Of a stretch of DNA of 64,000 nucleotides, positions 1-8,713 are shown piece by piece. Within the stretch, counting starts at the first letter, position 1, and every line of letters begins with the position of its first letter. Position numbers and translations under genes: made by a program. The DNA is from Winogradskyella aurantiaca (GTDB taxonomy: Bacteria > Bacteroidota > Bacteroidia > Flavobacteriales > Flavobacteriaceae): positions 62,001 through 126,000 of the forward strand of contig NZ_QKTV01000008.1 of NCBI RefSeq assembly GCF_003362725.1. The letters are read 5' to 3'. Under the pieces are notes generated by a model. That model was not told the DNA's origin. It saw only the letters and a list, made by a program, of their open reading frames with translations, and ran no database searches.

Positions 1-1056
1 TATACGCATAAGGGATGGCAGCATCTGGTCATATAGTTTAGGGTCGTTGTAGGTTACGGGACTTCCTTTGTCGATTGTGATGTTTGCTTCGGCATTATTA
101 GATTCTGCCGTCTTAGTGACCACCTCCCGTACTCTTCTAAATACCATTTCTCTCATATCGGGATCCAGTGTTCTTATGGTGCCTAACATGTAAAGATCCT
201 CAGGAATGATATTCGAGCGATTTCCACCGTGAATGGCCCCAACGGTCACCACAGCAGGTGCCTTGGTTAATTCAGCATTTCGGCTCACTACTGTTTGGAG
301 ATTATTAATAATTTGCGCTGCAGTGACGATAGGGTCTGTACCGAACCAGGGTGCTGAACCATGGGTTTGCCGACCTTTGATATCAATTCGAAAGGAATTA
401 GAAGCCGCATAAATACCTTCAGGTCGGCACTGTAAAATTCCTACCGGAACAAAAGTATCGATGTGTAATCCGAAGATGGCATCCACATCAGGATTCTTAA
501 GTACTCCTTCTTTAATCATTAGTTCAGCCCCTCCCTCTTCTCCTGGAGGTGCTCCTTCCTCAGCTGGTTGGAAAATAAATTTTACCGTACCCGGTACTTG
601 GTCTTTTATTTCCCAAAGCATTTTGGCCACACCCAGTAAGATGCTTAAATGGGTATCATGTCCGCATGCGTGCATGACCGGAACCTCTTCGCCATTGTAT
701 TCTCCTAATTGTTTGGATGCCCAGGGAATGTCTACGCGTTCCTTTACCGGAAGGCCGTCTATATCTGCACGCAGGGCAACCACCGGTCCGGGTTTTCCAC
801 CTTTTAAAACGGCCACCACACCCGTCTTGGCTACTCCTGTTTGTGGCTCATATCCAATTTCTCTTAATATGGAAGTAATGCGATCTGCTGTTTTGAATTC
901 TCGATTACTTAACTCTGCATTTTCATGAAACCAATGCCTCCATTCAATAACCTGCTTTTCATTAGCATTGGTCATCTTCTCGATTTGCTTATCGAAAGTT
1001 TGACTGAATGTAAATACGGAGCTGCTTAGAAGTATTAGTATAAAGAAGTTTTTCAT
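1..1056 (-). CDS. M20 family amidohydrolase/metallopeptidase, exported (3' end cut by window edge)
   Basis: The reading frame is open from an ATG at 1056 down to base 1 (352 codons), so about 70-80 C-terminal residues are missing. It begins with a signal peptide (MKNFFILILLSS...FSQ). It carries the M20D hallmarks: ALRADIDGLP, the zinc motif MHACGHDTH, the catalytic pair in FQPAEEG, and GLHID. Members of this family hydrolyse N-acyl amino acids, aminoacyl conjugates or small peptides with two metal ions. The signal peptide puts the enzyme in the periplasm or at the surface. It is clearly paralogous to the complete gene at 13085-14353, with long shared stretches such as ELMIKEGVLKNPDVDAIFGL against KLMIKEGVLKNPDVDAIFGL. 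The substrate cannot be told from sequence. Confidence 0.9.
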   Translation of the reverse strand, partial: MKNFFILILLSSSVFTFSQTFDKQIEKMTNANEKQVIEWRHWFHENAELSNREFKTADRITSILREIGYEPQTGVAKTGVVAVLKGGKPGPVVALRADIDGLPVKERVDIPWASKQLGEYNGEEVPVMHACGHDTHLSILLGVAKMLWEIKDQVPGTVKFIFQPAEEGAPPGEEGGAELMIKEGVLKNPDVDAIFGLHIDTFVPVGILQCRPEGIYAASNSFRIDIKGRQTHGSAPWFGTDPIVTAAQIINNLQTVVSRNAELTKAPAVVTVGAIHGGNRSNIIPEDLYMLGTIRTLDPDMREMVFRRVREVVTKTAESNNAEANITIDKGSPVTYNDPKLYDQMLPSLMRI

Positions 1057-1299
1057 AAGGTTATTATTTATCAGTATGGTAACTAAAGCTTCGTTTCGAG
1101 TTTTTTGTGATAATTTTTTTTAAGTACTGCATTTACCAATTACAAATCGATTCCAACCTCTGTCAAAAATATCCGCATGTTCGATACAAACTCTGTCGTA
1201 GGATACTAGAATCCGCCTAGACGGGCCTTTCGACTGGCGCTCAAAACGATTAGAGCGACTAGCCACGCAAGTGCATTCATACATTATGCGTTTAAGTTT

Positions 1300-2958
1300 T
1301 TATTTCTGCTTCTCAAACCAAACATTTCTTGCCCTTCCATTGGTAACCTTGATTCCTGTAATATTATTATCAGGACCACGAACAATATCAATGGTCGCAA
1401 AATTCGGAATCTGTAACGCGTCTTTTTTTATAATTTCTATTGGGAAATCACCATGCCTAGCATGATGACCTGATAGTTTATTGTCTTTTAGATCAATATC
1501 CAAAGTACTTTCGAGTTCAGGACTGTAAAAACGTCCAGTGTAGTCACTTAAACTGATACTTGATAAATCTACTTCTGTAAATCTTTTGGCTACAATCTTA
1601 TTCCCATTTTGGTAAACTGTAAGTAATTGTGTTTTTTGATCTTTAATCTCCGAGAAAATAAACTCAATGCCATCTGTGTTTGGTATTTCGTAGGAGTTGC
1701 CTTTGGTGTTGTATATAGTGTACTCAGAATTGTTCCATTCTTGTAAAACACTCAAAGAGTCATTCTTTATCGAAATAGTTGCAATGACTCCTGCCTGAAT
1801 TTCATATTTTCCAGTAAGCTGTTCTAAAGGATAGGCTATTTTGCTTTCTGTATTTTTGGGTATTGTTATATTTTTTGTAGTTGGTTTATCTTCTAGTAAA
1901 ATATTAGCCACATTGCGTTCAATTCCACCAGAATTTGAGGATGAGTAATTTGTTAAAACAGCAATACTTAGTTCTTCCTCCCGGTAATGACTTGAATAAG
2001 CTCTAAATCCACCAATAGCACCACCATGCTGGATTTTGCTATATCCCTTAAAATCGTCCATAAACACACCAAAACCATAATTGTTGATACTTCCATCGTT
2101 AAGATTATCCGTCGTTGTAAGTGTTTCAAAGGATGATTCCCAGCCAGGAACGGGGGTGCTAAAATTTTGCAGCCAAATAAGAAGATCAGAAGTTGTTGAA
2201 TGTACATTGCCAGAACCAACATAACCCCAATACTCTACAGCTCTGAAAAAACCTTCTCCTGTGTTATAGTAAGATGTCGCATTATTGGGAACGATACGAT
2301 CATATCTGTCTTCTACATAAGTGTCTTTCATTCTTAAAGGGCTAAAAACATTGATCTTCATCCATTGTGGAAATTTCTCTTTAGTGACGTTTTCAATAAT
2401 ATTAACCATAAGCATATATCCTGTATTACAATACAAATATTCATCTCCGGGTAAAAAATTCAAGTCTTTTTGTTTCAACATGAAACGATATAAATCTTCA
2501 TTGGTCCTTGAGTCGTCATCACGCCAACCTGCTAAGCCCAGCATAGCATGTAAACTGCGCATGCCACTAGTATGATGTAACATATGCCTGATAGTAATTT
2601 TATGACCAAAATCTGGCATATCCGGCAGATATTTGCGTATATCATCATCAACTGACAACAATCCTCTTTCCTGAAGCAAAACAATTCCCATAGCTGTAAA
2701 TTGTTTGGACACAGATCCTACGTTAAATATAGTTTCTACCGTATTTGGTATTTGATATTCCAAGCTTGCAAGACCAAATGCTTTCGAGTAAATGACACTA
2801 CCATTTTTCATAATTCCAATTGAACCGCCAGGGTGATTTGCTTCAGTCCAACCCATAAATAAGCTGTCAATTTTTTTCGACTGCACGTCACTTAATTGAG
2901 CCTCTGCCGAGAATAAACTAAAATAGGTTAGTAATAAAAATATTATTAGATGCTTCAT
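1300..2958 (-). CDS. Serine hydrolase, beta-lactamase/penicillin-binding-protein fold (class C-like), exported
   Basis: The 552-residue protein has a signal peptide (cleavage near AEA-Q, residue 20). The catalytic S-x-x-K motif is S82-V-S-K85 and the second motif Y-x-N is Y176-C-N178. A third motif, HGG, lies near residue 310 in IQHGGAIGG. These define the beta-lactamase-fold serine hydrolases (peptidase S12/esterase). The last 170 or so residues are beta-rich and resemble the C-terminal accessory region common in Bacteroidota members. The family includes D-aminopeptidases, esterases and peptidoglycan enzymes, and the sequence does not separate them. The gene stands alone, with 243 bp to the next gene downstream. 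Imperfect inverted repeats lie on either side (see findings). Confidence 0.88.
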   Translation of the reverse strand: MKHLIIFLLLTYFSLFSAEAQLSDVQSKKIDSLFMGWTEANHPGGSIGIMKNGSVIYSKAFGLASLEYQIPNTVETIFNVGSVSKQFTAMGIVLLQERGLLSVDDDIRKYLPDMPDFGHKITIRHMLHHTSGMRSLHAMLGLAGWRDDDSRTNEDLYRFMLKQKDLNFLPGDEYLYCNTGYMLMVNIIENVTKEKFPQWMKINVFSPLRMKDTYVEDRYDRIVPNNATSYYNTGEGFFRAVEYWGYVGSGNVHSTTSDLLIWLQNFSTPVPGWESSFETLTTTDNLNDGSINNYGFGVFMDDFKGYSKIQHGGAIGGFRAYSSHYREEELSIAVLTNYSSSNSGGIERNVANILLEDKPTTKNITIPKNTESKIAYPLEQLTGKYEIQAGVIATISIKNDSLSVLQEWNNSEYTIYNTKGNSYEIPNTDGIEFIFSEIKDQKTQLLTVYQNGNKIVAKRFTEVDLSSISLSDYTGRFYSPELESTLDIDLKDNKLSGHHARHGDFPIEIIKKDALQIPNFATIDIVRGPDNNITGIKVTNGRARNVWFEKQK

Positions 2959-3104
2959 TTTATTATGATTTTAATGTGTTCAATATTCAAGTCAATTATT
3001 CAACAAACACCAAGTATTTATTTTACTTATATATTTCCTTCAATATAGCCATTCTTAAAAAATAAGGCTTAAGACGTCTACTCGAAAGACCTTAGAACTA
3101 GGCG

Positions 3105-3134
3105 TAAAAAAACCTGCAGATGCAGGTTTTTTTT
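3105..3134 (-). terminator. Rho-independent terminator after the coiled-coil lipoprotein gene
   Basis: AACCTGCA at 3111-3118 pairs perfectly with TGCAGGTT at 3121-3128. Read on the minus strand, the hairpin is followed by a run of seven T residues (A-run on plus at 3106-3112). It sits 17 bp past the stop codon of the gene at 3151-3669. The T-run on the plus side makes it potentially bidirectional. Confidence 0.85.
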
Positions 3135-3150
3135 ATTGTTTAAACACTCG

Positions 3151-3669
3151 CTAGTGCTCTTCAGAAATTTCCTCTTGTTCTTCAGCCTCAGCTTCATGTT
3201 CCTGCATGATGACCTCGTGATCAATACGCATCACGTTGTGATCGGCTTCCATTTGCTCATGATCAGCCTGCATTTCGGCATGTTCTTTTTTCATAGCCTC
3301 ATGCTCCGCCTGAGCTTCTTCAGTCGTTAACTCACCTAACTCGTGCTTGGCTTCTAAATCGGCATGCTTTTCTAATAAACCTGCATGCTTTTTTAAAATT
3401 TCAGCATGAGCATCGATTAAGGCCTGATGCTTGGCCTCCATATCCATATGGATGGAGTCAGCATCCGGCAAAGCTGCATGAGCTTCAACCCAGCGATCAT
3501 GTTCATTCTCTAGATCTTCATGGAGCTGTTCCATGTTGTAGTGTTCTTTTTCAAGGGCGGTATGTTCAGCCGCAATATCTTCGTGTAACTTTTTGTCAAA
3601 TTTGGGTTTGCATGACCAGGCGGAAATTACCATTGCGGCTAATGCAATACGTGATAAGTAAGTTTTCAT
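3151..3669 (-). CDS. Histidine-heptad coiled-coil lipoprotein, function unknown
   Basis: This 172-residue protein starts with a short signal peptide and a probable lipobox Cys at residue 20 (AWSC). The rest is almost entirely predicted coiled coil, rich in Glu, Ala and His. Histidine falls at residues 29, 36, 43, 50, 57 and 64, and then, after a 10-residue step, at 74, 81, 88, 95, 102, 109, 123, 130, 137, 144, 151, 158 and 172. That is one His per heptad, with a hydrophobic residue (L, I or M) usually three positions later. The layout suggests a coiled coil with His at core position a. Metal binding or pH-dependent assembly is possible but is inference. No catalytic domain is visible. The gene is last in a minus-strand run and is followed by a strong hairpin terminator. 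Confidence 0.8.
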   Translation of the reverse strand: MKTYLSRIALAAMVISAWSCKPKFDKKLHEDIAAEHTALEKEHYNMEQLHEDLENEHDRWVEAHAALPDADSIHMDMEAKHQALIDAHAEILKKHAGLLEKHADLEAKHELGELTTEEAQAEHEAMKKEHAEMQADHEQMEADHNVMRIDHEVIMQEHEAEAEEQEEISEEH

Positions 3670-3676
3670 AATTGAT

Positions 3677-3695
3677 TTTTTAAGTGACTTAAAAA
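3677..3695. promoter_or_regulatory. Perfect palindrome in the 5' region of the coiled-coil gene
   Basis: TTTTTAAGT and ACTTAAAAA form 9-bp arms around a single G, between the end of the SRAP gene (3709) and the start at 3669. It could be an operator, or a weak hairpin between the two genes. Which of these it is cannot be decided from the sequence. Confidence 0.35.
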
Positions 3696-3708
3696 TACTA
3701 AAATTTTG

Positions 3709-4449
3709 TTAAAATGAAGTGTCATTGAGTACCTCATAGCTCACAGGATCGGTAATGGTATCAACATTAGAATCCACATTCCGCTTGTACAAATCCTTAC
3801 TCACGGGATAGGCTTCCAAGTCTTCTTTAAGACTATCTCTAGCAATTATCGTCTTAATTGCTTCCATCTCAAGAGCACTATTTAACCATTCTTTTTCGGT
3901 TTCCGCGTCAAGCATCACTGGTTGTCTATTCTTCTCGTTATGGATCTTGGCAAAAAACGGATTGGCTGCCTTGGTAAGAATTGAAAAGGTGACGTGTTTC
4001 CCAATTATCGTATAAATCCCAGCCAATGAGAAAATGTCGTCATCTTTTCTATGAATGTAAATGGGGTACTTCTTTTTTAAGTGGGTATGCGGCTCAAAAA
4101 AACCAGTAACTGGAATAATACAACGTTGGCTAAAGGCCACATGCCTATAAATAAAGTGGTCAAAGAGTTTTTCGCTCTTGGCATTTAATCCGGAGCCATA
4201 GCGGATGCTCTCCTTGTAATAAGCTTTAATTTCCTCGGGCTGTTTATTAGCAGGGACAATACCCCAGATGCCTGGCGCCAGTACCTCTGGCTTTTGCTGG
4301 GGGATAATAAGCATGTTGGGGTGTGCAAAACCATTGAGATGGTAGGACGGTTGATCAAACAAATCCCTGTAGGCTGAGTTGGATAGACCCACCTTGTATT
4401 TGAGTTCCAGATCCTTGACGGTTCGTATTTGTCTGGTTTGATAACACAT
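3709..4449 (-). CDS. SOS response-associated peptidase (SRAP/HMCES/YedK family)
   Basis: The 246-residue protein begins MCYQ, so the catalytic Cys2 that is exposed after Met removal is present. Further SRAP landmarks are a WGIVP motif, the NAKSEKL segment, the RCIIPVTGFFEP block with the active-site glutamate, and the region IHNEKNRQPVML. SRAP proteins crosslink through Cys2 to abasic sites in single-stranded DNA and so protect them during replication. They act in the cytoplasm, and no signal peptide is seen here. The gene lies 14 bp downstream of the ABC exporter and 39 bp upstream of the coiled-coil lipoprotein, so it may share a transcript with them. Neither neighbour has an evident link to DNA repair. 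Confidence 0.92.
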   Translation of the reverse strand: MCYQTRQIRTVKDLELKYKVGLSNSAYRDLFDQPSYHLNGFAHPNMLIIPQQKPEVLAPGIWGIVPANKQPEEIKAYYKESIRYGSGLNAKSEKLFDHFIYRHVAFSQRCIIPVTGFFEPHTHLKKKYPIYIHRKDDDIFSLAGIYTIIGKHVTFSILTKAANPFFAKIHNEKNRQPVMLDAETEKEWLNSALEMEAIKTIIARDSLKEDLEAYPVSKDLYKRNVDSNVDTITDPVSYEVLNDTSF

Positions 4450-4463
4450 ATTTAACGCCTTAA

Positions 4464-6218
4464 TTAAATTTTCGCTTGAAAAGTATACAGATCGTAATAG
4501 CGACCCTCCTTGGCTAACAACTCATCATGTGTACCACGTTCCACAATTTCACCAGCCTCAACTACCAGAATCTGGTTGGCACGCTTAATGGTACTCAAGC
4601 GGTGGGCAATAACGATGGTAGTCCGGTTGTGTGTGAGTTCCGATAAACTTTTTTGTATCAAACCTTCACTCTCCGTATCTAAATTGGATGTAGCCTCATC
4701 CAGAATAATGATCTTAGGATCGGCCAAAATAGCCCTAGCAATGGCAATACGCTGGCGCTGCCCGCCAGAAAGCTTCACTCCCCGCTCCCCTATTAAGGTG
4801 TCTAGCCCTTCTTCAAATCTATCCGTAAACTCATTAACATAAGCCGATTTAACAGCATGCTGTAGTTGTTCCTCCGTGGCCTGTGGTCTCGGAAACATAA
4901 TATTCTCGCGTATGCTTCCTTCAAATAAGAATTCATCTTGCAAGACCACACCCAAATGCTTCCTGAAGCTTTGCAACTTCACTTTAGAGAGGTCCTGACC
5001 ATCAATAGTCACCATACCCTCATCAGGATTTAAAAAGGTGGCGGAAAGCCCAGCTATGGTGGATTTCCCGGATCCTGAACTACCCACCAACGCCACTACT
5101 GAACCAGAAGGAGCCTCAAATGAAATGTTCTTAAGAACAGGCTTGTCTTGCTCATAAGAGAAAGACACTTTATTAAAGGCTATATCACCCTTCATTTTTT
5201 CTATAACAATGTTACGCTCACTATCATCTTCTTCAGAATCGAGATTCATCAATTCTTCAGTGCGGTCTAAACCTGCCAGAGCCTCGGTCAACTGGCTTCC
5301 TATATTGCTCATCTGCACAATGGGTGCAATCATAAAGCCAAGAATAAGGGTAAAGAATAAAAATTCCCCAGCAGTCATTTCCTGCTGAATCATAAAATAA
5401 CCTCCTATTCCCATGATTCCCGTGGTGGCAATACCTATTAAAAAAGTAGAAGAGCTGGTCATAAGAGCCGTAGCCGTCAAGCTCTTCTTAACGTTTTCAT
5501 ACAAGCGCTGCACTCCAAACTCAAAAGTGCGGTTTTCCTGCTCTTCGGCATTAAAGGCTTTTATAACCCGCACACCAGCCAGGGTTTCGGTCAAACGCCC
5601 GGTAACCTCAGCGTTTATTTTACCACGTGTTCTAAAGACTGGTCGTATGTACTTAAAGGCCTTAAGTGCTACATAGCCAAATACCGATAGTGGTGCAAAC
5701 ACAAATAAGGTCATCCAGGGATTAAGGCCAATAAGAATTATTAAAGACAATACTGCTGTTATAGAACCACCAACCAGCTGTACCAATCCCGTTCCTATGA
5801 GATTACGCACCCCTTCCACATCAGTCATGATCCTGGACACTAAAGCTCCGGATTTGGTATTGTCAAAAAACCGGATCGGAAGTGATAGTACTTTCTTTTG
5901 TACCTGAGCCCGCAATTCAGAAATTAAAAATTGCGCCTGTACACTTAATATCCTAGTGAGTAAGAAAGAGGTTAATGCCTGAATAAATATGGCAGAAATA
6001 ACGATTGCTATTAAGCTATATAAGGCACTCAGGTCCTTTCCTGGAACCACATCATCCAGAAGCACCTTACTCTGCCAGGGCAGGATCAGACCTGCCAAAC
6101 TTCGTATAACAATAAGTATCAAGCCTATAAATACTAGACGACGTCGCGGCCAGATAATGGTTTTAAAGGCCTGGACCATGGTCACACGTGACTTGTTAGA
6201 ATTTGTTTTATTCTCCAA
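4464..6218 (-). CDS. ABC exporter, fused permease and ATP-binding domains (MsbA/LmrA type)
   Basis: The 584-residue half-transporter has an N-terminal membrane domain of about six helices (residues ~30-310) followed by one nucleotide-binding domain. The Walker A motif is GSSGSGKST, the ABC signature is LSGGQRQR, and the Walker B region is ILDEATSNLD, followed by the H-loop in IVIAHRLS. Such proteins work as homodimers and export lipids, drugs or peptides across the inner membrane. The substrate is unknown. The first start is a TTG at 6218. An ATG at 6179, just before the VQAFK segment, is a credible alternative. It lies 36 bp after the DinB-like gene on the same strand. Confidence 0.9.
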   Translation of the reverse strand: MENKTNSNKSRVTMVQAFKTIIWPRRRLVFIGLILIVIRSLAGLILPWQSKVLLDDVVPGKDLSALYSLIAIVISAIFIQALTSFLLTRILSVQAQFLISELRAQVQKKVLSLPIRFFDNTKSGALVSRIMTDVEGVRNLIGTGLVQLVGGSITAVLSLIILIGLNPWMTLFVFAPLSVFGYVALKAFKYIRPVFRTRGKINAEVTGRLTETLAGVRVIKAFNAEEQENRTFEFGVQRLYENVKKSLTATALMTSSSTFLIGIATTGIMGIGGYFMIQQEMTAGEFLFFTLILGFMIAPIVQMSNIGSQLTEALAGLDRTEELMNLDSEEDDSERNIVIEKMKGDIAFNKVSFSYEQDKPVLKNISFEAPSGSVVALVGSSGSGKSTIAGLSATFLNPDEGMVTIDGQDLSKVKLQSFRKHLGVVLQDEFLFEGSIRENIMFPRPQATEEQLQHAVKSAYVNEFTDRFEEGLDTLIGERGVKLSGGQRQRIAIARAILADPKIIILDEATSNLDTESEGLIQKSLSELTHNRTTIVIAHRLSTIKRANQILVVEAGEIVERGTHDELLAKEGRYYDLYTFQAKI

Positions 6219-6254
6219 TGGTTACAATGATTTTAAATTAATAGTGCCATCAAA

Positions 6255-6701
6255 TTAAACATCCAATAATCGGCGATGGTAATTAATCTGGCCTAAATGG
6301 TAGGACAAATGGGTTAAGAGATGCAGTAAAAAGAATTCCGTTGACATATAATCCTCAAAAGGATTGCGACGAAACTCCTGATTGAGTTCTTCCTCAGTAA
6401 CAGCCGTTAGCACCTCAGCTATCATCAGCTTGGTAGCTTCAATACTCTTGATTATTTCTTCTCTAGGGATGTTTTTCTGTGAAAACTCCAAATCCCGCTG
6501 ACGTACATAACCTGAATTACCAATGCTTGCGCCAATAAAATGATTGAGGTTCCCTACAAGGTGCAGTGACAAATTACCAGCTGTATTGGAAATGTCTTTG
6601 TCCAGCAACCATAAGTGCGATTCGTTTTGATATGAATTAAGCTCAGCAATAAGCTTGTCCAAGTCTCTTGAAAAGAGACGCGTTAAATGTTCTGTTACCA
6701 T
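6255..6701 (-). CDS. DinB-like four-helix-bundle protein
   Basis: About 148 residues, mostly helical, with the DinB/YfiT-type layout. A histidine falls in the second helix (LSLHLVGNLNHFIG) and more in the C-terminal helix (FFLLHLLTHLSYHLGQINYHR), giving a probable three-histidine metal site. Members of the superfamily include thiol transferases such as bacillithiol or mycothiol S-transferases, but most are uncharacterised. I chose the ATG at 6701 because the family begins there. It also leaves room for promoters between this gene and the divergent gene at 6782, whereas a TTG at 6743 would leave only 38 bp. Confidence 0.78.
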   Translation of the reverse strand: MVTEHLTRLFSRDLDKLIAELNSYQNESHLWLLDKDISNTAGNLSLHLVGNLNHFIGASIGNSGYVRQRDLEFSQKNIPREEIIKSIEATKLMIAEVLTAVTEEELNQEFRRNPFEDYMSTEFFLLHLLTHLSYHLGQINYHRRLLDV

Positions 6702-6769
6702 AATTGGGCCTCTTGGCTTTATTAACTTTTGATTAATAGTCAAACTCTAAAATTAGACAATTATTAGCT

Positions 6770-6777
6770 TACTTTTG
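6770..6777 (+). promoter_or_regulatory. Bacteroidota -7 box (TACTTTTG) of the efflux gene
   Basis: TACTTTTG matches the flavobacterial -7 consensus TAnnTTTG exactly and ends four bases before the ATG at 6782. Transcription would start at or very near the start codon, so the mRNA would be nearly leaderless. No well-placed -33 TTG is obvious. Confidence 0.5.
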
Positions 6778-6781
6778 CGCC

Positions 6782-7993
6782 ATGAAAACAACGGATAGGT
6801 CGCAACTGGAATTTATATTGCTTATGGCAGCGTTGATGTCTATTGTGGCCCTCTCAATTGATGCGGTATTACCAGCCTTACCTCAAATTGGAGAGCACCT
6901 GTCCGTCAGGAATCCTTTAGACAATCAAAAACTTATAACGACTATATTTCTGGGTTTGGGTTTTGGCCAACTCATTTTTGGGCCTTTATCGGATAGTTTT
7001 GGTCGTAAACCCATTGTCTACACGGGATTTGTAATCTTTATTATTGCCTCCATCATATGTTTGACTACCCGTAATTTCGAGATGATGTTGTTTGGTAGGA
7101 TGCTCCAGGGAGTGGGACTTGCTTGCCCGAGAACCATGACCATAGCGATGATACGTGATAGTTATAGTGGGGATTATATGGCTAAAATCATATCCATTGT
7201 AGTTATGGTATTTATTCTGGTACCCGTGATTGCACCAACTCTAGGTCAATTTTTAATGAATGCCTACAGCTGGCAATCGATATTTGGCGTAACTCTGGGC
7301 TTTGGGGTACTAGTCATGTTATGGTTTTGGTGGCGGCAGCCCGAAACACTGAACCCCAAGTTTAAAATAGCGTACCGACTTAATTTATATGTCACAGGAA
7401 CTAAAGCTTTTTTTAAAATAAAACCTGCAGTGGTCTTTACCCTCTTGTCTGGTTTTATTACCGGTTCTTTTATGGTGTATCTCAGTGCATCGCAACAGAT
7501 CTTTGAGGACCAATATGGATTGGGACAGGAGTTTCCCTATATCTTTGCGAGTTTAGCCATTTCTGTGGGGTTTGCCACCTTTCTAAACAGCAGGCTTGTA
7601 GTGCGTTTAGGTATGTTGAAACTGGTACATATGGCCATGTTAGGTTATGTACTTACCAGTATATTGTATTTATTACTTTATGCTAACCACCCCAATCCAA
7701 GTGTCGTAATCTTGGTAAGTTTCTTCGCGGTACAGTTTTTTTGCATTGGCTTTCTCTTCGGGAATTTAAGAGCCCTCGCTATGGAACCTATGGGACATAT
7801 TGCAGGCATTGGTTCGGCATTAAATGGTTTCATTTCCACCGTCATGGCCGTTCCCATTGCTGATTTTATTGGGAGTTTTGTTAAAGACTCGGTTACCCCT
7901 TTATTCATTGGGTTTTCAGTCTGCGGATTTATATCTCTAGTCCTTTTTTATGGCCAGATGCCGTATTTTAAGGGATTGTTCAGTACTCGTTAA
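6782..7993 (+). CDS. MFS multidrug efflux transporter, Bcr/CflA family
   Basis: The 403-residue protein has about 12 hydrophobic segments. Helix 1 carries the DAVLPALPQIG motif typical of the DHA1/Bcr-CflA group, and the loop after helix 2 has the MFS motif GPLSDSFGRKP. Further on is GRMLQGVG. Family members export chloramphenicol, bicyclomycin and related compounds, or sulfonamides, with proton exchange, in the inner membrane. The gene is divergent from the DinB-like gene. Its last four bases overlap the convergent Sua5-type gene at 7990. Confidence 0.9.
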   Translation: MKTTDRSQLEFILLMAALMSIVALSIDAVLPALPQIGEHLSVRNPLDNQKLITTIFLGLGFGQLIFGPLSDSFGRKPIVYTGFVIFIIASIICLTTRNFEMMLFGRMLQGVGLACPRTMTIAMIRDSYSGDYMAKIISIVVMVFILVPVIAPTLGQFLMNAYSWQSIFGVTLGFGVLVMLWFWWRQPETLNPKFKIAYRLNLYVTGTKAFFKIKPAVVFTLLSGFITGSFMVYLSASQQIFEDQYGLGQEFPYIFASLAISVGFATFLNSRLVVRLGMLKLVHMAMLGYVLTSILYLLLYANHPNPSVVILVSFFAVQFFCIGFLFGNLRALAMEPMGHIAGIGSALNGFISTVMAVPIADFIGSFVKDSVTPLFIGFSVCGFISLVLFYGQMPYFKGLFSTR

Positions 7994-8610
7994 AAGATAT
8001 CTAGACTACCTTTCCCTTCACGCAGTATTTCAGGGGGTGATTGTGCTAGGTCAATAACCGTAGACGCTTCGTTACCACCATAACCACCATCTACAACCAT
8101 ATCTACTAACTTATCCCATTTTTCAAGAATCAACTCAGGGTCTGTAGTGTATTCGATTATGTCATCCTCATCCCGTATAGAGGTGGAGACGATAGGGTTT
8201 CCTAAGCCCTTAACCAGTCCCAAAGCAATAGCGTGGTCAGGAACCCTAATACCAACTGTTTTTCGTTTCTTAAAGGGATGTGGGAGACTTTTTGATCCCG
8301 GAAGGACAAATGTATAGGCACCTGGAAGCGCCCGTTTTAAAATTTTAAAAGTGCTGGTGTCTATTTGCTTAACATAATCGCTGAGATTACTTAAATCTTC
8401 GCAGATAAACGAAAAATTGGACTTCTCAAGTTTGACCTGTTTGATCTTAGCAATGCGTTCCAATGCCTTAATATTATTAATATCGCAACCCAAACCATAC
8501 ACCGTATCTGTTGGATAAATAACAAGTCCTCCATCACGCAAACAATCTATTACCCTTTGCATACCCCTCTCATTGGGATTTTCCGGGTATATCTTAACAA
8601 ATTCGGCCAT
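7990..8610 (-). CDS. Sua5/YciO/YrdC family L-threonylcarbamoyladenylate synthase
   Basis: The 206-residue YrdC-domain protein contains the YPTDTVYGLGCD nucleotide/carbonate-binding motif near the start, a KQVKLEKSNFSF basic segment, LPGAYTFVLP and VGIRVPDH. The family makes L-threonylcarbamoyl-AMP from threonine, bicarbonate and ATP for the t6A modification at tRNA position 37. The length and the missing C-terminal Sua5 domain resemble YciO/YrdC proteins, so some doubt remains whether this is the main t6A enzyme or the YciO-type paralogue. Confidence 0.88.
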   Translation of the reverse strand: MAEFVKIYPENPNERGMQRVIDCLRDGGLVIYPTDTVYGLGCDINNIKALERIAKIKQVKLEKSNFSFICEDLSNLSDYVKQIDTSTFKILKRALPGAYTFVLPGSKSLPHPFKKRKTVGIRVPDHAIALGLVKGLGNPIVSTSIRDEDDIIEYTTDPELILEKWDKLVDMVVDGGYGGNEASTVIDLAQSPPEILREGKGSLDIF

Positions 8611-8614
8611 AAAT

Positions 8615-8645
8615 TAAAGTTACTTAATAAAAAAACGATGGCCAA
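8615..8645 (-). promoter_or_regulatory. Candidate promoter of the YrdC-domain gene
   Basis: On the minus strand, TTG (plus 8643-8645) is followed after 20 bases by TAACTTTA (plus 8615-8622), one mismatch from TAnnTTTG. It sits just upstream of the ATG at 8610. Confidence 0.4.
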
Positions 8646-8663
8646 TATACAAGCTCATTTGTT

Positions 8664-8693
8664 TTGGAACAAAAAACTGTAACAGTACCCTTG
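8664..8693 (+). promoter_or_regulatory. Candidate promoter of the aspartic protease gene
   Basis: TTG at 8664-8666 and TACCCTTG at 8686-8693 are separated by 19 bases. This fits TTG-N17-23-TAnnTTTG with one mismatch. It lies 20 bp upstream of the ATG at 8714. Confidence 0.5.
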
Positions 8694-8713
8694 TTGTTAT
8701 CGTCTATAAGTAT

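Noticed and set aside
461-928. 155-codon plus-strand frame
   Set aside because: It lies wholly inside the M20 amidohydrolase gene on the opposite strand and has no domain or signal peptide of its own.
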